Counted from the stretch's first letter, positions 46,232 through 56,990 are shown. The stretch is DNA of 64,000 bases from Wyeomyia smithii (GCF_029784165.1 NC_073696.1:85369215-85433214); one strand, 5' to 3'. Notes: generated by a model not told the origin, from the sequence alone. Translations and numbers: made by a program.

Positions 46232-46575
46232 TCAGATTTTGATAGAGGCTTGTATTTTTTTCTTATAACAAAAAATGGCCACAACATTCTCCAGAAACTC
46301 GGTATTATAGTACGCGGCGTTGATTTTTATGTTTTTCTCGATAAACACCAGAGGGAGCTTCCCAAGCCTGAACACAGCCCCCAAATCATCACCGACGCGA
46401 GGCTCTGGAACCGCAGGATGTTGATGTGGGACAGAGGGATGGTGGCCAACGTCGCCCACAGCGGAACGTTTTTGAGGGTCTGAATCAATGCTGAACTTAT
46501 CAGAGGTCGATTTGGCGCATTGCATTTCGAATTTGAAGATATGTATGAGAAAACCTTCTTTTTTGCATTTTCCAT
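46232..46575 (-). pseudogene. mariner-type transposase relic
   Basis: Across two minus-strand frames the motifs of a mariner-family DDE transposase can be followed. One is a degraded SD(E)K (TSDKF) where the first catalytic Asp lies; then comes FQSLASVMIWG and GKLPLVFIEKNIKINAAYYN. At least one frameshift separates them and the second and third catalytic residues are missing, so it is inactive. No terminal inverted repeats were located. Confidence 0.6.
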
Positions 46576-47090
46576 TCTAGAGAACTCAAACTGGCCTCAG
46601 CCATACATTTCTCAATTTCAAAAACTAGGTTTTTGTCGCTTAACTACTTTACCGAAGAAACTGAAGAGCTAGGATTTTCCTAAAAATGCTATAGCTGTTA
46701 AAAGTCAAGTATGTCGAATTGAAAGCTGGAAATGATTTTTTCTGCCAACACTACCAGTGTAGGTACCGCTGTCAGTCAGATTACTATCAGAAACAGCCTC
46801 TGGAACATGTTATAGATCCTGCTTTCTGCCTATTAACCTACATTTGATTGCTCGATTCAGCGGAGTGTGTAAACTCGATACAACAGGTTACCTCTGATGG
46901 AAATTTAGATCATTGCACGATGAAGTCACAAAAAAGAAGAAGACAGAGGTTTGACAGTTGTCGCGGGTTTGTTTACATAGTATCAACTTCCGGTAAGCTT
47001 AGGATTGTGTGGGGTCCCAAATGGAATCAAAACAACTTAGTTCTGGAAAATCGATCACTTTACCCCACCCTACTATATTTGAGGCTGAAA
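46576..47090. other. No gene; left flank of the hAT-like element
   Basis: No recognisable sequence. Confidence 0.3.
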
Positions 47091-47098
47091 CTGACACC
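47091..47098. repeat. 8-bp target-site duplication, left
   Basis: CTGACACC, repeated at 53959-53966. Confidence 0.6.
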
Positions 47099-47319
47099 CA
47101 ATAGCGTAGCTAGGGGGGTGCGGTTGATGCGGTGCACACCAGACCCACCACTCAAGGGGGCCCCAAAATCTTGCGAACACCGAACCGGTCAACATGCCCA
47201 TCTGAACTTAACCTCATGTATCTGTGCTCGCCACTCTGCTCTCGTGATCCACACGGACAAAGTATACGAGATTCCGATGTTCATTTTTACCATGATTCGT
47301 TATTCGACTGACGCCGAAG

Positions 47320-47514
47320 TTGAATGTTTTGCGATCACAAAAAACATTCGATGCAACGTGGAAACACGCAACGAAGGAGCGATTTTTTGCAATGCTGAAA
47401 ACCAGACTTGATAAAGCACGCACCGCACTAGAGGCGGAACAAAAATTGAGCTCTTGCTTGCTAGGTATCACGCAGCTGGGTGCTTCAGTCGATGATTCGG
47501 CACGCGAAGAATGA
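47320..47514 (+). CDS. Uncertain helical frame inside the hAT-like element
   Basis: A 64-codon frame rich in Lys, Arg, Glu and Ala, with helical character (KTRLDKARTALEAEQKL), ending shortly before the Tc1 palindrome. It may be the tail of an element-encoded protein. The opposite strand is also open here, so chance is possible. Not recognised. Confidence 0.2.
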   Translation: MNVLRSQKTFDATWKHATKERFFAMLKTRLDKARTALEAEQKLSSCLLGITQLGASVDDSAREE

Positions 47515-47570
47515 AGAATACCACCACAGAGCGGATATCTCTTCGTTGGTGTTTTTCTAAAGTTACATAC

Positions 47571-48367
47571 AGTGACATGCGTTGTTTAGACGCACCATGT
47601 TTTTCACAGGTTTTTCTTTCAAAACTAATTGAATTTTGAATGTCTTCACTTATTTTTGTTTGTTATCATACACTAAAACAAAAAGCATCATTTCTTCAAA
47701 AAAAGTGCACTTGATAGAGAAAAAAATGTGAAAAATTGAAAATAAGCTGATGCATTCGTTTAGACGCACCGCAATAAGCTGATGCATTCGTTTAGACGCA
47801 CGTAGTAAAAGCTCAAATTTTCTGAGTCAATCAGTTGGCTAATACTTTGTAGCTCCTCCCTTACTCATTATAACTGCAAATATTCTTCTGAGCATTGAAT
47901 TGACAAGTTTATGGAGAGTATTTGCAGAGATTTGTTGCCAGCATGAACGTATGCATGATTAAGGGTCGTTTACTGTGTTGAACTGGCATCCATTTGCATA
48001 AACTCTTGCAGCTACTCCAGTGGTTCATGATCGAGTTGCAATCAGGACTACATAATGGTCCATCAAATACGGTGATGTCCTTTATAGAAAACCAGGCCTT
48101 AGTTTATCGGGAAAAATGAATAGTATCGTTGTCTTGCTGAAATACAACAGGTTCATCCATATAATACTCCAAGTAGGGAACCAAAACGTCTTCCAGAAGC
48201 TCGCAGTAGTTGTTGGAATTCATTTTGGTGGTGATCCAGCAGATAGGAAGCTTTTCGTCATAAGAAAATCTTTCCCATACCATAACCATTCCTCCACCAA
48301 AATTTCGCGTAGATCGAGAGACATTTAATTCCGCCAATTCGATCCAGTAGTGACTGTCACAGGCCAT
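47571..48367 (-). pseudogene. Tc1 transposase 3' part, left arm
   Basis: The minus strand encodes GGGMVMVWERFSYDEKLPIC and MDEPVVFQQDNDTIHFSR, the region around the second catalytic Asp (QQDN) of a Tc1 transposase. The frame then breaks: stops and indels follow (48104 and below), and the NPIENLW box is degraded. The N-terminal DNA-binding domains and the first catalytic Asp are absent because the arm starts within the gene. Confidence 0.8.
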
Positions 48368-48398
48368 TTCTCATCAGGAAAAAGATACCCTCGGTGGT

Positions 48399-48938
48399 CC
48401 TGACTATTACAGTCAATACTGGCACGATTTGGCGGAATCAAATGTCACTTGACCCAAGTGAAATTTTGGAGGATGAAGCAATTATGGTATGGAGAGGATT
48501 TTCATATGACGAGAAGCTTCCTACCTGCTGGATAACCACCAAAATCACGTGCTGGATAACCACCAAAATCACGTTCTGGTTCTATACTTGGTGGCTAATA
48601 TGGATGAACCGGTTGTATTTCAGCAAGACAACGCTTCTATTCATGTTTCCCAACGAACCAAGGCCTGGTTTTCTGAAAATGAAATAGCCGTACTTGGTGG
48701 ACCAGCATGTAGTCCGGATTGCAACCCGATCAGGAACCTCTGGGGTATCTTGGCTGCAAGAGTTTACGCAAATGAACACCTGTTCAACATAGTAAACGAT
48801 CTTAAATCATGCATACGTTCATGCTGGCAACAGATCTCTGTAAATACTCTCCATAACCTTGTCAATTCAATGCCCAGAAGAGTATTTATAGTAATTATGA
48901 GTAAAAAAGGAGCTACAAAGTATTATCCCACTGATTGA
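48399..48938 (+). pseudogene. Tc1 transposase 3' part, right arm
   Basis: The plus strand keeps a longer open frame (129 codons from 48549) with MDEPVVFQQDNASIHVSQRT, GGPACSPDCNPIRNLWGILA and the C-terminal tail to a TGA. In the NPIENLW box the catalytic Glu is Arg (NPIRNLW), so this copy could not cut DNA even if complete. A 27-bp tandem duplication (GCTGGATAACCACCAAAATC twice, 48527-48572) disrupts the frame upstream. Confidence 0.85.
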
Positions 48939-49175
48939 CTCAGAAAATTTGAGCTTTTACTACGTTGACTTGAGGTGCGTCTTAACGAATGCATCAGCTT
49001 ATTTTTAAGTTTTCGCATTTTTTATTCTATCAAGTGCACATTTTTTGAAGAAACGATGCTTTTTGTTTTAGTTTATGATAACAAACAAAAATAAGTGATG
49101 ACATTCAAAATTCAATTAGTTTTGAAAGAAATACCTGTGAAAAACATGGTGCGTCTAAACGAACGCATGTCACTG

Positions 49176-50652
49176 TAGAGCGCACGGTGTAGCCCCGAAT
49201 CATTTTGCTTGCTTTTTTGTTTCGTGGCATCTCCGTCTCCTTGTACTATGCTTATCTTTGCTATGTATACTACACGTTACAGCTAGTGCAGAGGGTGAGC
49301 GCTGACGACGTATGCGGGTGAGTGGGTGACTATATGTTTGTGTTGTTTTTGAAATTAAATGTCATTGATCGCGCACGGCCCTACGTTGTGTTTAATTTCA
49401 CCCTTTGGCATCACGATGGGCAATTAAGGCCTAGGGAGCAGTTTTCTTTCGCGCACCACGAAACGCACAATCTTTACTTTACTACTGTACATTTTTATTC
49501 TAATATCTATTTACAAACTGGCAGTGTAACGGCGCTGTCGCCGTACGCTTATCGACTAACCACAATAAACACTAATGATTAACACTGGTGCTGCTGTGGA
49601 GAGCGCTTTTAGAGGCTGCCTCTCGGACGGCAGCATTGTCGAGCCAGAACAAAGCCTAAAACAATCACGCGCAAACCAGCGTCGCTTGGGCCTCAGCTGG
49701 TCACTCACGGATGACAGTAATGCCCAGCTGAGGCGGGAGTTTTGGCGCGAACAGTCATGAATTCAATGAAATGAAATTTAATGTAATAAAGTAGCAAAAT
49801 AATGCTCTGTTTAATAGTTTCAAAAGAACATTGAACAGTGAAAATTTGTTATAATTTTTGCAACAGTTGCAGTTACTTGGATTCGTTTGTTTCGTTCAAA
49901 GAAAGCATGCGTTTCGGTAAATATTCCCTGTAATATGAGGTTTAAATTGCTTTATATGTTTGAGCCTTCAGCCAGAAAATACAGTGGAATATAATCAAGA
50001 CATTATTTTGATACTTTCCGTCGTTTCAGGAAGCATAATCATCAATCTTTATTCAAAAAACGAGTTTATATTTTAAAAAATATTACAAAATTCCTAATCA
50101 AACTTGGTCAAGTACGCACAGCATCTCAAGCAGAGCTTGATTGTAGCTCTAGCTCCAAAACCCACACGCACTCGGGCTAGGTGCTTTGGTCTTCAGCTTG
50201 GTGCGCAACAAATTAAAAGCATCACACAGCAAATATCTCTTCACGGATCAAAACAAAACGAAAAAGAAAAAAACGCTCAACGTGCCTCCAGGTGACGAAC
50301 ACAAGATTATCGCACTGCATTCGTAGCATTTTTAGCTCTTGCGCCGAGCTGGTGCTTACTACGAATGTCACATAAGACGATAATACGCTCGTGGTGCTTG
50401 GTGTCTATAATTTGGCGATGTCACCGAGCGGCTCGGAGCGGTGCTTTTACCAAGTCTGGAAAACGCTGTCTATCTGTGCTATTGTGTGGCTAACTTGAAA
50501 ATATGAAACAGAGTGAGGGAAATAATCTGCGTTCACGCGAGACATCTGAAAACAGTTGGCTCTAAGTTAAAGTTGATCAAGAACTATTTGAGGTCAACGA
50601 TGAGTAACTTGAGATTAACAAACCTTGCCATTTTATCAATCAAACGTGAAAT
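49176..50652. other. Interior of the hAT-like element; no gene recognised
   Basis: GC-richer than average between 49190 and 49760, with a few frames of 60-90 codons lacking motifs. No direct repeats suggesting LTRs were found. Confidence 0.35.
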
Positions 50653-50881
50653 CACTGCACAGAGTGGTTTAATAGTGGAAATTCGTGAACTTAATTATTT
50701 TGTGACGTTTGTGTACATTTTGGCCTTTCGGTTTGTTCTGATGACTTTTAAAATTTTTGATTGCACAACTTGTGGAATATTCGCCATTTTGTTTTTTAAG
50801 GTGAAACTGTATTTAGAAAAATTAACTTTTTTATTTGAACCGATAGCGAATAAATGTGTTTTACAATGTTGTAGTACTTGA
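50513..50881 (+). CDS. Arm-encoded hydrophobic frame (left arm)
   Basis: The last 75 of 122 codons are shared almost exactly with the right arm's 53498-53818 frame: EIRELNYFVTFVYILAFRFV, then FKIFDCTTCGIFAILFFK and KLYLEKLTFLFEPIANKC. It is rich in Phe, Leu, Ile and Val and could form two membrane segments. Because the arms are copies, conservation of the frame is not independent evidence. Unrecognised; could be non-coding. Confidence 0.2.
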   Translation: MREIICVHARHLKTVGSKLKLIKNYLRSTMSNLRLTNLAILSIKREITAQSGLIVEIRELNYFVTFVYILAFRFVLMTFKIFDCTTCGIFAILFFKVKLYLEKLTFLFEPIANKCVLQCCST

Positions 50882-51596
50882 AATTTTAATAAAGTTTGCT
50901 TAAGACATCAAGTTGCCATGGGTTCAATTTATTGAGATATTATATGGTCTTAGGATGTAGTACCTTAAAATTAGTTTTTTGGACTTTTTCACACTTAAAC
51001 CACATTATATAACATGGGTATGTTAAGCAAAGTTTTAGGTGATAGTAAAACAAACAACTTTGCTGCAGACACTTATTCGTTTAGATCTCATCTGTAGAAG
51101 ATACTATGGTTTTTATGTTAAAAAAGTGCTCTTTTCAAAATGTTATTACTAAGTAAGCTGCAAAGGTTGCACTTGCAATAAGTTTCGTCTGATAGCTCGA
51201 AGTTTAGTCTTTAATAATTGTGAAGATGCTCAGTGGCCGTCAGTGGCCTGAAATATGTGGTGGTTTTTAGTTTCTTATGATTGTTGATTCCAAAAATCAG
51301 TTTTTCAGGTTTATTCTTATTTTATCTACGTAATACCACTTGGGTATGTTCAGCAAAGTTTTAGATAATAGTAAAATAAGCTTAAAACACCGAAACGCAT
51401 GATGTATTTCAATGGAATATGTTATGATTTTAGGGCACATTTTTTAGCATACCATTACATACCAATCAGCAAACTTGCTTGGGATTCATATTTGTAAACT
51501 TTTTTGATGTTCATGGGACATTTTATAATTAATTAATGTATATGTGAATTTTGCATTTACTTAAAAACTTTGCATTCACTCAAAAACTCTAATTTA

Positions 51597-52600
51597 TTAC
51601 AAATCTAAAATACAATAAAAATAAATTTTAAAATCGTTAAAAGATTCATCTTGAACCTCTGAACTGTCTGAACTACTGTCTCCTATCAAATCTATACCTA
51701 ACAAATACTTTGCATCTTGAGATGATATTTTGGAATTTTGTTTGGTATTTTTAAACATACTGGAGATGAGTGGGTCCGACGATACCAACAAACGACGAAT
51801 AAGGTCGAGATTCAAGATTGTTCTTGAGCATTTTCTGGTATGATCTCGTCGGTATCGCTTGAGATCTTTGTTTCACGATTCCTAAGCCTCTTCGGAAAGT
51901 TGACCTATTGGAACATTAAAGTGTTCAATAATTTCGCTGCCGTGGATAAGTATTTTATGCACTGAAGCTGACATGTAGTACCACGGGTATAGATGCACTA
52001 GATATGTTGCTGTCTCTGCACAATATTCGGAAAACCGCTTAGGCGACATCCATAAATTACGTAACGAAACGTAACGCCAGCGCCTACCCCCCATAAAAAT
52101 TACGTAACGCTGTAGAAGAGTTTGTCTAATGAAAATGCTGGTTTTTGGAGAGTCTCTTCAGAGATTTTTTGTTACGTAACGCTGATCTTACCTTCCCCCC
52201 TCCCCTATGTAACAAATCGTAACGCTAAGGATAACCCCCCTCCCCCTTATGAGCGTTACGTAATTTATGGATGTCGCCTTAGTGTTGATTTCGCATCCAG
52301 ATGCTTACACCTGATAATACATTTACATTTTAATTTTAGGTTGAAAACTGTAGTTTTACCTTTATATTACCTGCAATATTGCTCCGCATCGTTCCAAAGC
52401 TTTTACGTCTAGCCCAGTTATGCATACCGTTTTAGAAGCATTGGAAAAGAAACGACGAGCAGTGTTTCCATCATTTGATGTCCCTGTTCCTTCTGGCTTT
52501 GGTTTAACATTTCGTCGGTTTCGTGCAACACTGGCACAACTCAAAAAACATAGTTTCGAGAAAAACGCGTTTGAAAATTTGCGTCGAAAATTTATTTTTC
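51597..52600 (-). pseudogene. Arthropod transposon-associated protein, decayed
   Basis: On the minus strand one protein can be followed: ARNRRNVKPKPEGTGTSNDG then NTARRFF, through SGCEINT|KRFSEYCAETATYLV, HLYPWYYMSASVHKILIHGS, GQLSEEA, and on to NLDLIRRLLVSSDPLISSMF and an acidic Ser-rich tail ending near 51615. I recall the blocks NDGNTARxFF, PWYYMxxxVHKILIHG, GQLSEEAQEARNKD and LLxSSDP as shared by many unnamed, multi-copy arthropod proteins thought to be transposon-borne; biochemical function is unknown to me. Two nonsense codons (TAG at 51882-51884 and a TGA three codons later) sit where Gln and Arg are expected, both explicable by C-to-T changes. A 237-bp element interrupts the frame at 52042. 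Confidence 0.6.
52042..52278. mobile_element. TTA-flanked miniature element with C-rich core
   Basis: Perfect or near-perfect termini GGCGACATCCATAAATTACG in inverted orientation, flanked by TTA (52039-52041, 52279-52281); 237 bp in total, with interior C runs. Removing it and one TTA restores the host pseudogene's frame (INTKRFSEY). TTA targets and short inverted repeats fit a PIF/Harbinger-type miniature element. Related to 17943-18210. Confidence 0.85.
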
Positions 52601-53497
52601 GATTTTCAAGAAAACTTTGAAGTTTAAGATTACCAATCCTTATTTAACACCTTTGGGTCTATTATGCACATATTACGTGCTCACGTTGTCCAAGTTTAAA
52701 CCTTATTTTTACTAACTTTATGGAGAAATTTCGATTTGTGCAGCAAAGGCACATCTACTCATAGCTCTGGAATTTCTGTGATTTTCGAAATGGGATTTCG
52801 TGTGATAAAACTTTACAGTATTTGGCATCGTTTGCCATCAAAATCTCAAAAATGCAAAATTTTGAGTTGTGCCAGTGTTGCACAAAGCCGATGATTTCAA
52901 AAATAGATGGGTTTACCCGAAGAATCATAATCATAACATATTCCATTGCATCATGCGCATCATCATGCGTCATGCGTTTCGGTGTCTCAAGTAAAGTTGC
53001 TTATTTTACTATTATCTAAAACTTTGCTGAACATACCCAAGTTGTATTACGTAGATAAAATAAGAATAAACCTGAAAAACTGATTTTTGGAATCAACAAT
53101 CGTAAGAAACTAAAAACCACCACATATTTCAGGCCACTGACGGCCACTGAGTATCTTCACAATTATTAAAGACTAAACTTCGAGCTATCAGACGAAACTT
53201 ATTGCAAGTGCAACCTTTGCAGCTAACTTAGTAATAACATTTTGAAAAGAGCCCTTTTGAATATAAAAATCATAGTATCTTCTACAGATGAGATCTAAAC
53301 GAATAAGTGTCTACAGCAAAGTTGTTTGTTTTACTATCACCTGAAACTTTGCTTAACATACCCATGTTATATAATGTGGTTTAAGTGTTAGAAAGTCCAA
53401 AAAACTAATTTTAAGGTACTACATCCAAAGACCATATAATATCTCAATAAATTGAAGCCATGGCAACTTGATGTCTAAAACAAACTTTATTAAAATT

Positions 53498-53818
53498 TCA
53501 AGTACTACAACATTGTAGAACACATTTATTCGCTATCGGTTCAAATAAAAAAGTTAATTTTTCTAAATACAGTTTCATTTTAAAAAACAAAATGGCGAAT
53601 ATTCCACAAGTTGTGAAATTAAAAATTTTAAAAGTCATCAGAACAAACCGAAAGGTTAAAATGTACGCAAACGTCACAAAATAATTAAGTTCACGAATTT
53701 CCGCTTTTAAACCACTGTGCACTGATTCCATTGATTTTGATCTGTAATTTCTGATTTTACCAACCAAACGGCTCGGAGAGTGAGTATCTAAATACCTAAT
53801 AAATAATTTTGCGGACAA
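53498..53818 (-). CDS. Arm-encoded hydrophobic frame (right arm)
   Basis: The mirror copy of the frame at 50513-50881, 106 codons, identical but for a handful of substitutions over the shared 75 residues. The first 30 residues differ and lie partly outside the arm. See the left-arm entry for why coding is doubtful. Confidence 0.2.
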   Translation of the reverse strand: MSAKLFIRYLDTHSPSRLVGKIRNYRSKSMESVHSGLKAEIRELNYFVTFAYILTFRFVLMTFKIFNFTTCGIFAILFFKMKLYLEKLTFLFEPIANKCVLQCCST

Positions 53819-53958
53819 CGGAATAAATAAGGAGAAAAATCTAAGGTTTTTGTTTGTCTCAATTCCTTTTATGGAAGAAAAAACTGCCCAGTCATTTTAA
53901 TTGGGGGCCCACGTTTTCGTTACCGCACCAGGCCCACCAAACCGCAGCTACGCCACTG

Positions 53959-53966
53959 CTGACACC
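53959..53966. repeat. 8-bp target-site duplication, right
   Basis: CTGACACC, matching 47091-47098. Confidence 0.6.
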
Positions 53967-55317
53967 AATACCAATACACAGAATGCACATGGGTGCACCA
54001 TTCATTTTAAGTGTTCAAAAATGCGGAGATTGGTAACCAGCTAAAAATAGACTCGTTTATTCATTTACCCACTAGGGTGCCCGGTAAGGTGGCCATAACC
54101 AGGGCTGTCATTCGCACACTCAGTGCGCTCAGTGTGTTAATTTCACGTAAAGGCACAACGAGAACGGTACCTACACATTTTGACAACAAACAGGCACAAT
54201 GAGAAAGAGCGAAAACGAAATGACTATGAAAGATATCATCAGGTGGGAAATATTTCAAAAGAGGGAGAACGGAACAACACTTTGTGCTGCTTTTTGTGCC
54301 ACATTGCGTGAGAACAAAGTGCTTAAGTTTGAGCAGTTTGCGTTGCGTTGCGGTTAGAAAAAATAGCAGAAAAAAGGAACCAAGACCAAGGACCATATAC
54401 ATTTTTGAGAATTCATTTAAACACGATTCTCAATGGCGTGGACGTGTTTCTTAGGACATATTACGCACGTCCAGACATGTTTCTGTCTCGGTATTCATAT
54501 ACAATCGCTACATGCATTCACTACTGATACCGTTCATTAGGGTGGAAATGACTTGTATGGTAAAAAAATGTTCTTCGTCGCATTTAGAAGTTCGTTCAGT
54601 CGAAAAGTAAAACTTTGACCGATCGATTTTTTTCATTTTTTGTTTTTGGATAACATCAGATCTCGATGTTTCGTGTATTTTTAAGACATTTGGGATCAGA
54701 ATTTTTTGATATTCAAAAATTTATGAACTACCTGCGCATTTTTTTCATTGGTCACAAAATAATGCTTTCGTGTTTCCGAAGTCAGATTTAGCTGAAGTTT
54801 AGTATGGGAACTTTTTTCGAAGACGAAACTATTGAGTCCTACTTCTAAACGAAATTCGAAAAGTCGAATTCTATTGCTGCCCTACTGTTCATTTAGGAGA
54901 CATATTGCGGCTACCTCCGGGAAGAAACCATTTTTAGTTTTGAAACAAAACCCATTGAGCAGCACTGAAAATTAGCTTCTAAATTATTTCAATAGTAGTC
55001 AAATGAAGTGTCAAAAACCAAAACAAAAATTAATGCTATAATCGTTCGTTTGTCGAATCCGATAATCATTGCCCCAAGCAACACACAAAGTAAGACACAA
55101 TGTGTGGTGTCGCACATTTTGGCAAATGCACAAAGTGTACTCAGTCGCATTTTTTCGGTGCGAGAGAAAGAAGAAAAGAGCGAATGGGGAGAAGAGAACA
55201 CAAACGAAATAGCGGGAGTGGCACGCACGGTTCGATGGCAAATGTGTTGTGTATAAATTTGTGTGGTTCTGTCTGCACTGAGGTGAATTCCAGCCCTGGG
55301 CATAACTATATGGAAAA
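53967..55317. other. No gene; dispersed repeat relics
   Basis: At 54540-54900 a relic of the ACATCAGATCTCGATGTTTC / TTTTTAAGACATTTGGGATC family (also at 4740, 6690 and 58690). A GAGA-rich stretch at 55160-55200. Overlapping frames on both strands (55008-55396) cancel one another as evidence. Confidence 0.35.
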
Positions 55318-56990
55318 AAGTAGGAGGTTGTATCCAAGACACGACCGCATAACTGACGTAGAACTACGCCCACTATTAACAAATACATTGTTGTAGGTGT
55401 TCCATTTATGAGTCATAAAGTCTACTAATGCTTGCTTCGTGCTGCCTCAACTGTGGGGTAATAAAGACATTGAAAACACGAGCTGTAAAAGCTGTTTCAC
55501 ATTCTGTAAATTAGACGGATGCTACAGATTTAAATTGCTACTATCCAGCACAGATTGCTCGCTTGAGTTGTCAAAAAATTTCTAACCTTCAAATATTTGT
55601 TTATTTGCCTTGAGAAAAGCATTTTGCTGCTCAAAATTGGATTTTCTAATGGCAACCTTTATGCTGCCTCAGTAGTGGGGCAATAACGGCAGTCTGACGA
55701 CACACTCTGAGAAGCGGGAAGAATCGCGCTGCTCTTGAGATATGGTGACGAACCACCGTGCAAGTTATTTGTTCAGTTTTATTGATTTTTGTACACAGCG
55801 AATAAACACCGATGGTGCTCTCACACACGCAACGGTTTTAACCCGTATTTTATTGCGGTTTGTAACATCAAGCGATTTCGTTTGCTCGTTGTTGCGTGTT
55901 GCATCATATTGCAACTTGGCAGCTGGGAGACGACGAAATTCTGTTAATGCTGATTGATAGAATCGACTTTATATCAGTACTGCATATTCGAATTAACTGC
56001 CTTTGTGAATGCGTTCTAACAGGGCAGTTTTTTATTCAAAATCGGTTATGTTGATCGCAGCCTTTGTGCTGTCCCAACAGTGGGGGTATTAACTAAATAA
56101 ACTACAACAGAATTCGATTGCTAGGATCCCGCGAAGAATGTTTGCTTGTGTTGATGCTAGGAAATTTTCACCCTTCAATTACTTGTTCATTTGCCTTGAA
56201 AAAAGGCATTTTGCTGTTCAAAATCGGTTGCTGATCGCAACCTTTGTGCTGCCCCTACAGTGGGGGAGTTATGATATACGGACAACATGCACTGTGGAAG
56301 CTATTTCACCTTCTGTAAATTAGACGGCCGCGATAGATGTAACTGCTAGAATCCACACAAAATGCTTGCTTACGTTGTCAAAAATTATTAACTTTCAATG
56401 ACTTGTTTATTTGCCTTGAAAAAAGGCATTTTGCTGTTCAAAATTGGATTTGGTGATGATGATCTTCATGCTGCTCTAACACGGGGGAATAATGACAGTC
56501 TGGCGAGGCACGCTGAGAAGAACCGTGCTGCTCCTGAGACGTGGTGACCAACCAGAGGGCTAGTGCTGCTGCTGCGGGAGGACGACTGCTCTTGTCGCTG
56601 TCTAGAACTATTATGAGCGGCTTCGGCTGAAACAGGCTCTTATATAGGCCAAATAGCATGTTTCCAATTGCAAGGTATATAATACTGTCGACCGTGCTTC
56701 GGAAGCAATCATATAACGACCAATCAGAGGACGTAATTTTTGTTTAAACAAGGCTTGACAATAATCAATAGTACAATAGTTTGCATAATCAATCAACAAT
56801 TTTCTACATTTGGGTGGATGCGTGTATAATTTTCCAAACAATTGCTGCAAAAATGAAGGAAATCGGTTGAAAACAAACCGATTTATAAGCATTTAAAAAG
56901 GGACATATTTCGTCCCCTTTTCGGTAATAGTTTTCCTATTTACATCACTATGTGGTAGGCTAAAGAAAAACGTAGTTCTACGTCAAAAAT
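55318..56990 (-). repeat. Composite repeat, copy 2, with several stem-loop units
   Basis: Begins (left) with ACACGACCGCATAACTGACG then TAGAACTACG and ends (right) near AACGTAGTTCTACGTC, the same phrase inverted. On the minus strand a CCAAT-type box (56720-56724, ATTGG) and TATATAAG (56646-56639) form a compact promoter. Downstream come repeat units containing a stem-loop: at 56412-56428 and 56192-56208 (TGCCTT-TTTTC-AAGGCA) and 55606-55621 (TGCTTT-TCTC-AAGGCA). Each is followed by AAAT(A/G)AACAA and a TTGAA(A/G)G element. The 37-kb copy has the same order. No open histone frame is present. Confidence 0.5.
56639..56646 (-). promoter_or_regulatory. TATA box candidate with upstream CCAAT-type box
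   Basis: GGCCTATATAAGAGCC on the minus strand, about 75 bp downstream of CCTCTGATTGG. The pairing of a CCAAT-type box and TATA at this spacing is typical of strong, TATA-driven promoters such as those of histone genes; that link is inference. Confidence 0.4.

Larger units (their letters stand above)
47570..49175. mobile_element. Palindromic Tc1-type element
   Basis: Terminal CAGTGACATGCGTT..GTTTAGACGCACC repeats flanked by TA (47568-47569, 49176-49177) identify a Tc1-type element. The two halves (47570-48363 and 48399-49175) are reverse complements over their whole length, about 780-790 bp each, separated by only about 35 bp. Each half carries the 3' part of a transposase gene reading toward its own terminus, so the element is two tail-containing copies joined head to head. 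A transcript across it would fold into a long hairpin. Confidence 0.9.
50653..53724. mobile_element. Long-inverted-repeat element with decayed coding core
   Basis: Arms at 50653-51433 and 52928-53724 are reverse complements at high identity by eye, beginning CACTGCACAGAGTGG and CAGTGCACAGTGG. They bracket about 1.5 kb. Each arm contains the same open frame (ending FEPIANKCVLQCCST), which reads from each arm toward the centre. The core holds a decayed ORF on the minus strand. No clear target duplication was found next to the arms. Arms this long suggest a foldback-type or otherwise unusual DNA transposon. Confidence 0.7.
47099..53958. mobile_element. Probable hAT-like element, 6.9 kb, with nested elements
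   Basis: The left end CAATAGCGTAGCTAGG and the right end, reverse complemented, CAGTGGCGTAGCTGCG match at 11 of the first 13 bases. Both are followed by a GTGCGGT and a GGGCCCC block within 80 bp. The segment is bracketed by CTGACACC on both sides. Short inverted repeats of the CAGTGGCG type with an 8-bp duplication are the hAT signature. No hAT transposase is recognisable, so it would be non-autonomous. Inside are the Tc1 palindrome (47570-49175) and the long-arm element (50653-53724). Confidence 0.6.

Noticed and set aside
46848..47411. A 187-codon plus-strand frame
   Set aside because: It crosses the left terminus of the hAT-like element at 47099 without any change in frame quality, so it joins unrelated DNA and is unlikely to be a gene.
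55008..55396. Four overlapping frames of 80-125 codons on both strands
   Set aside because: All four are open over the same bases, none has motifs, and the region is part of a dispersed repeat.
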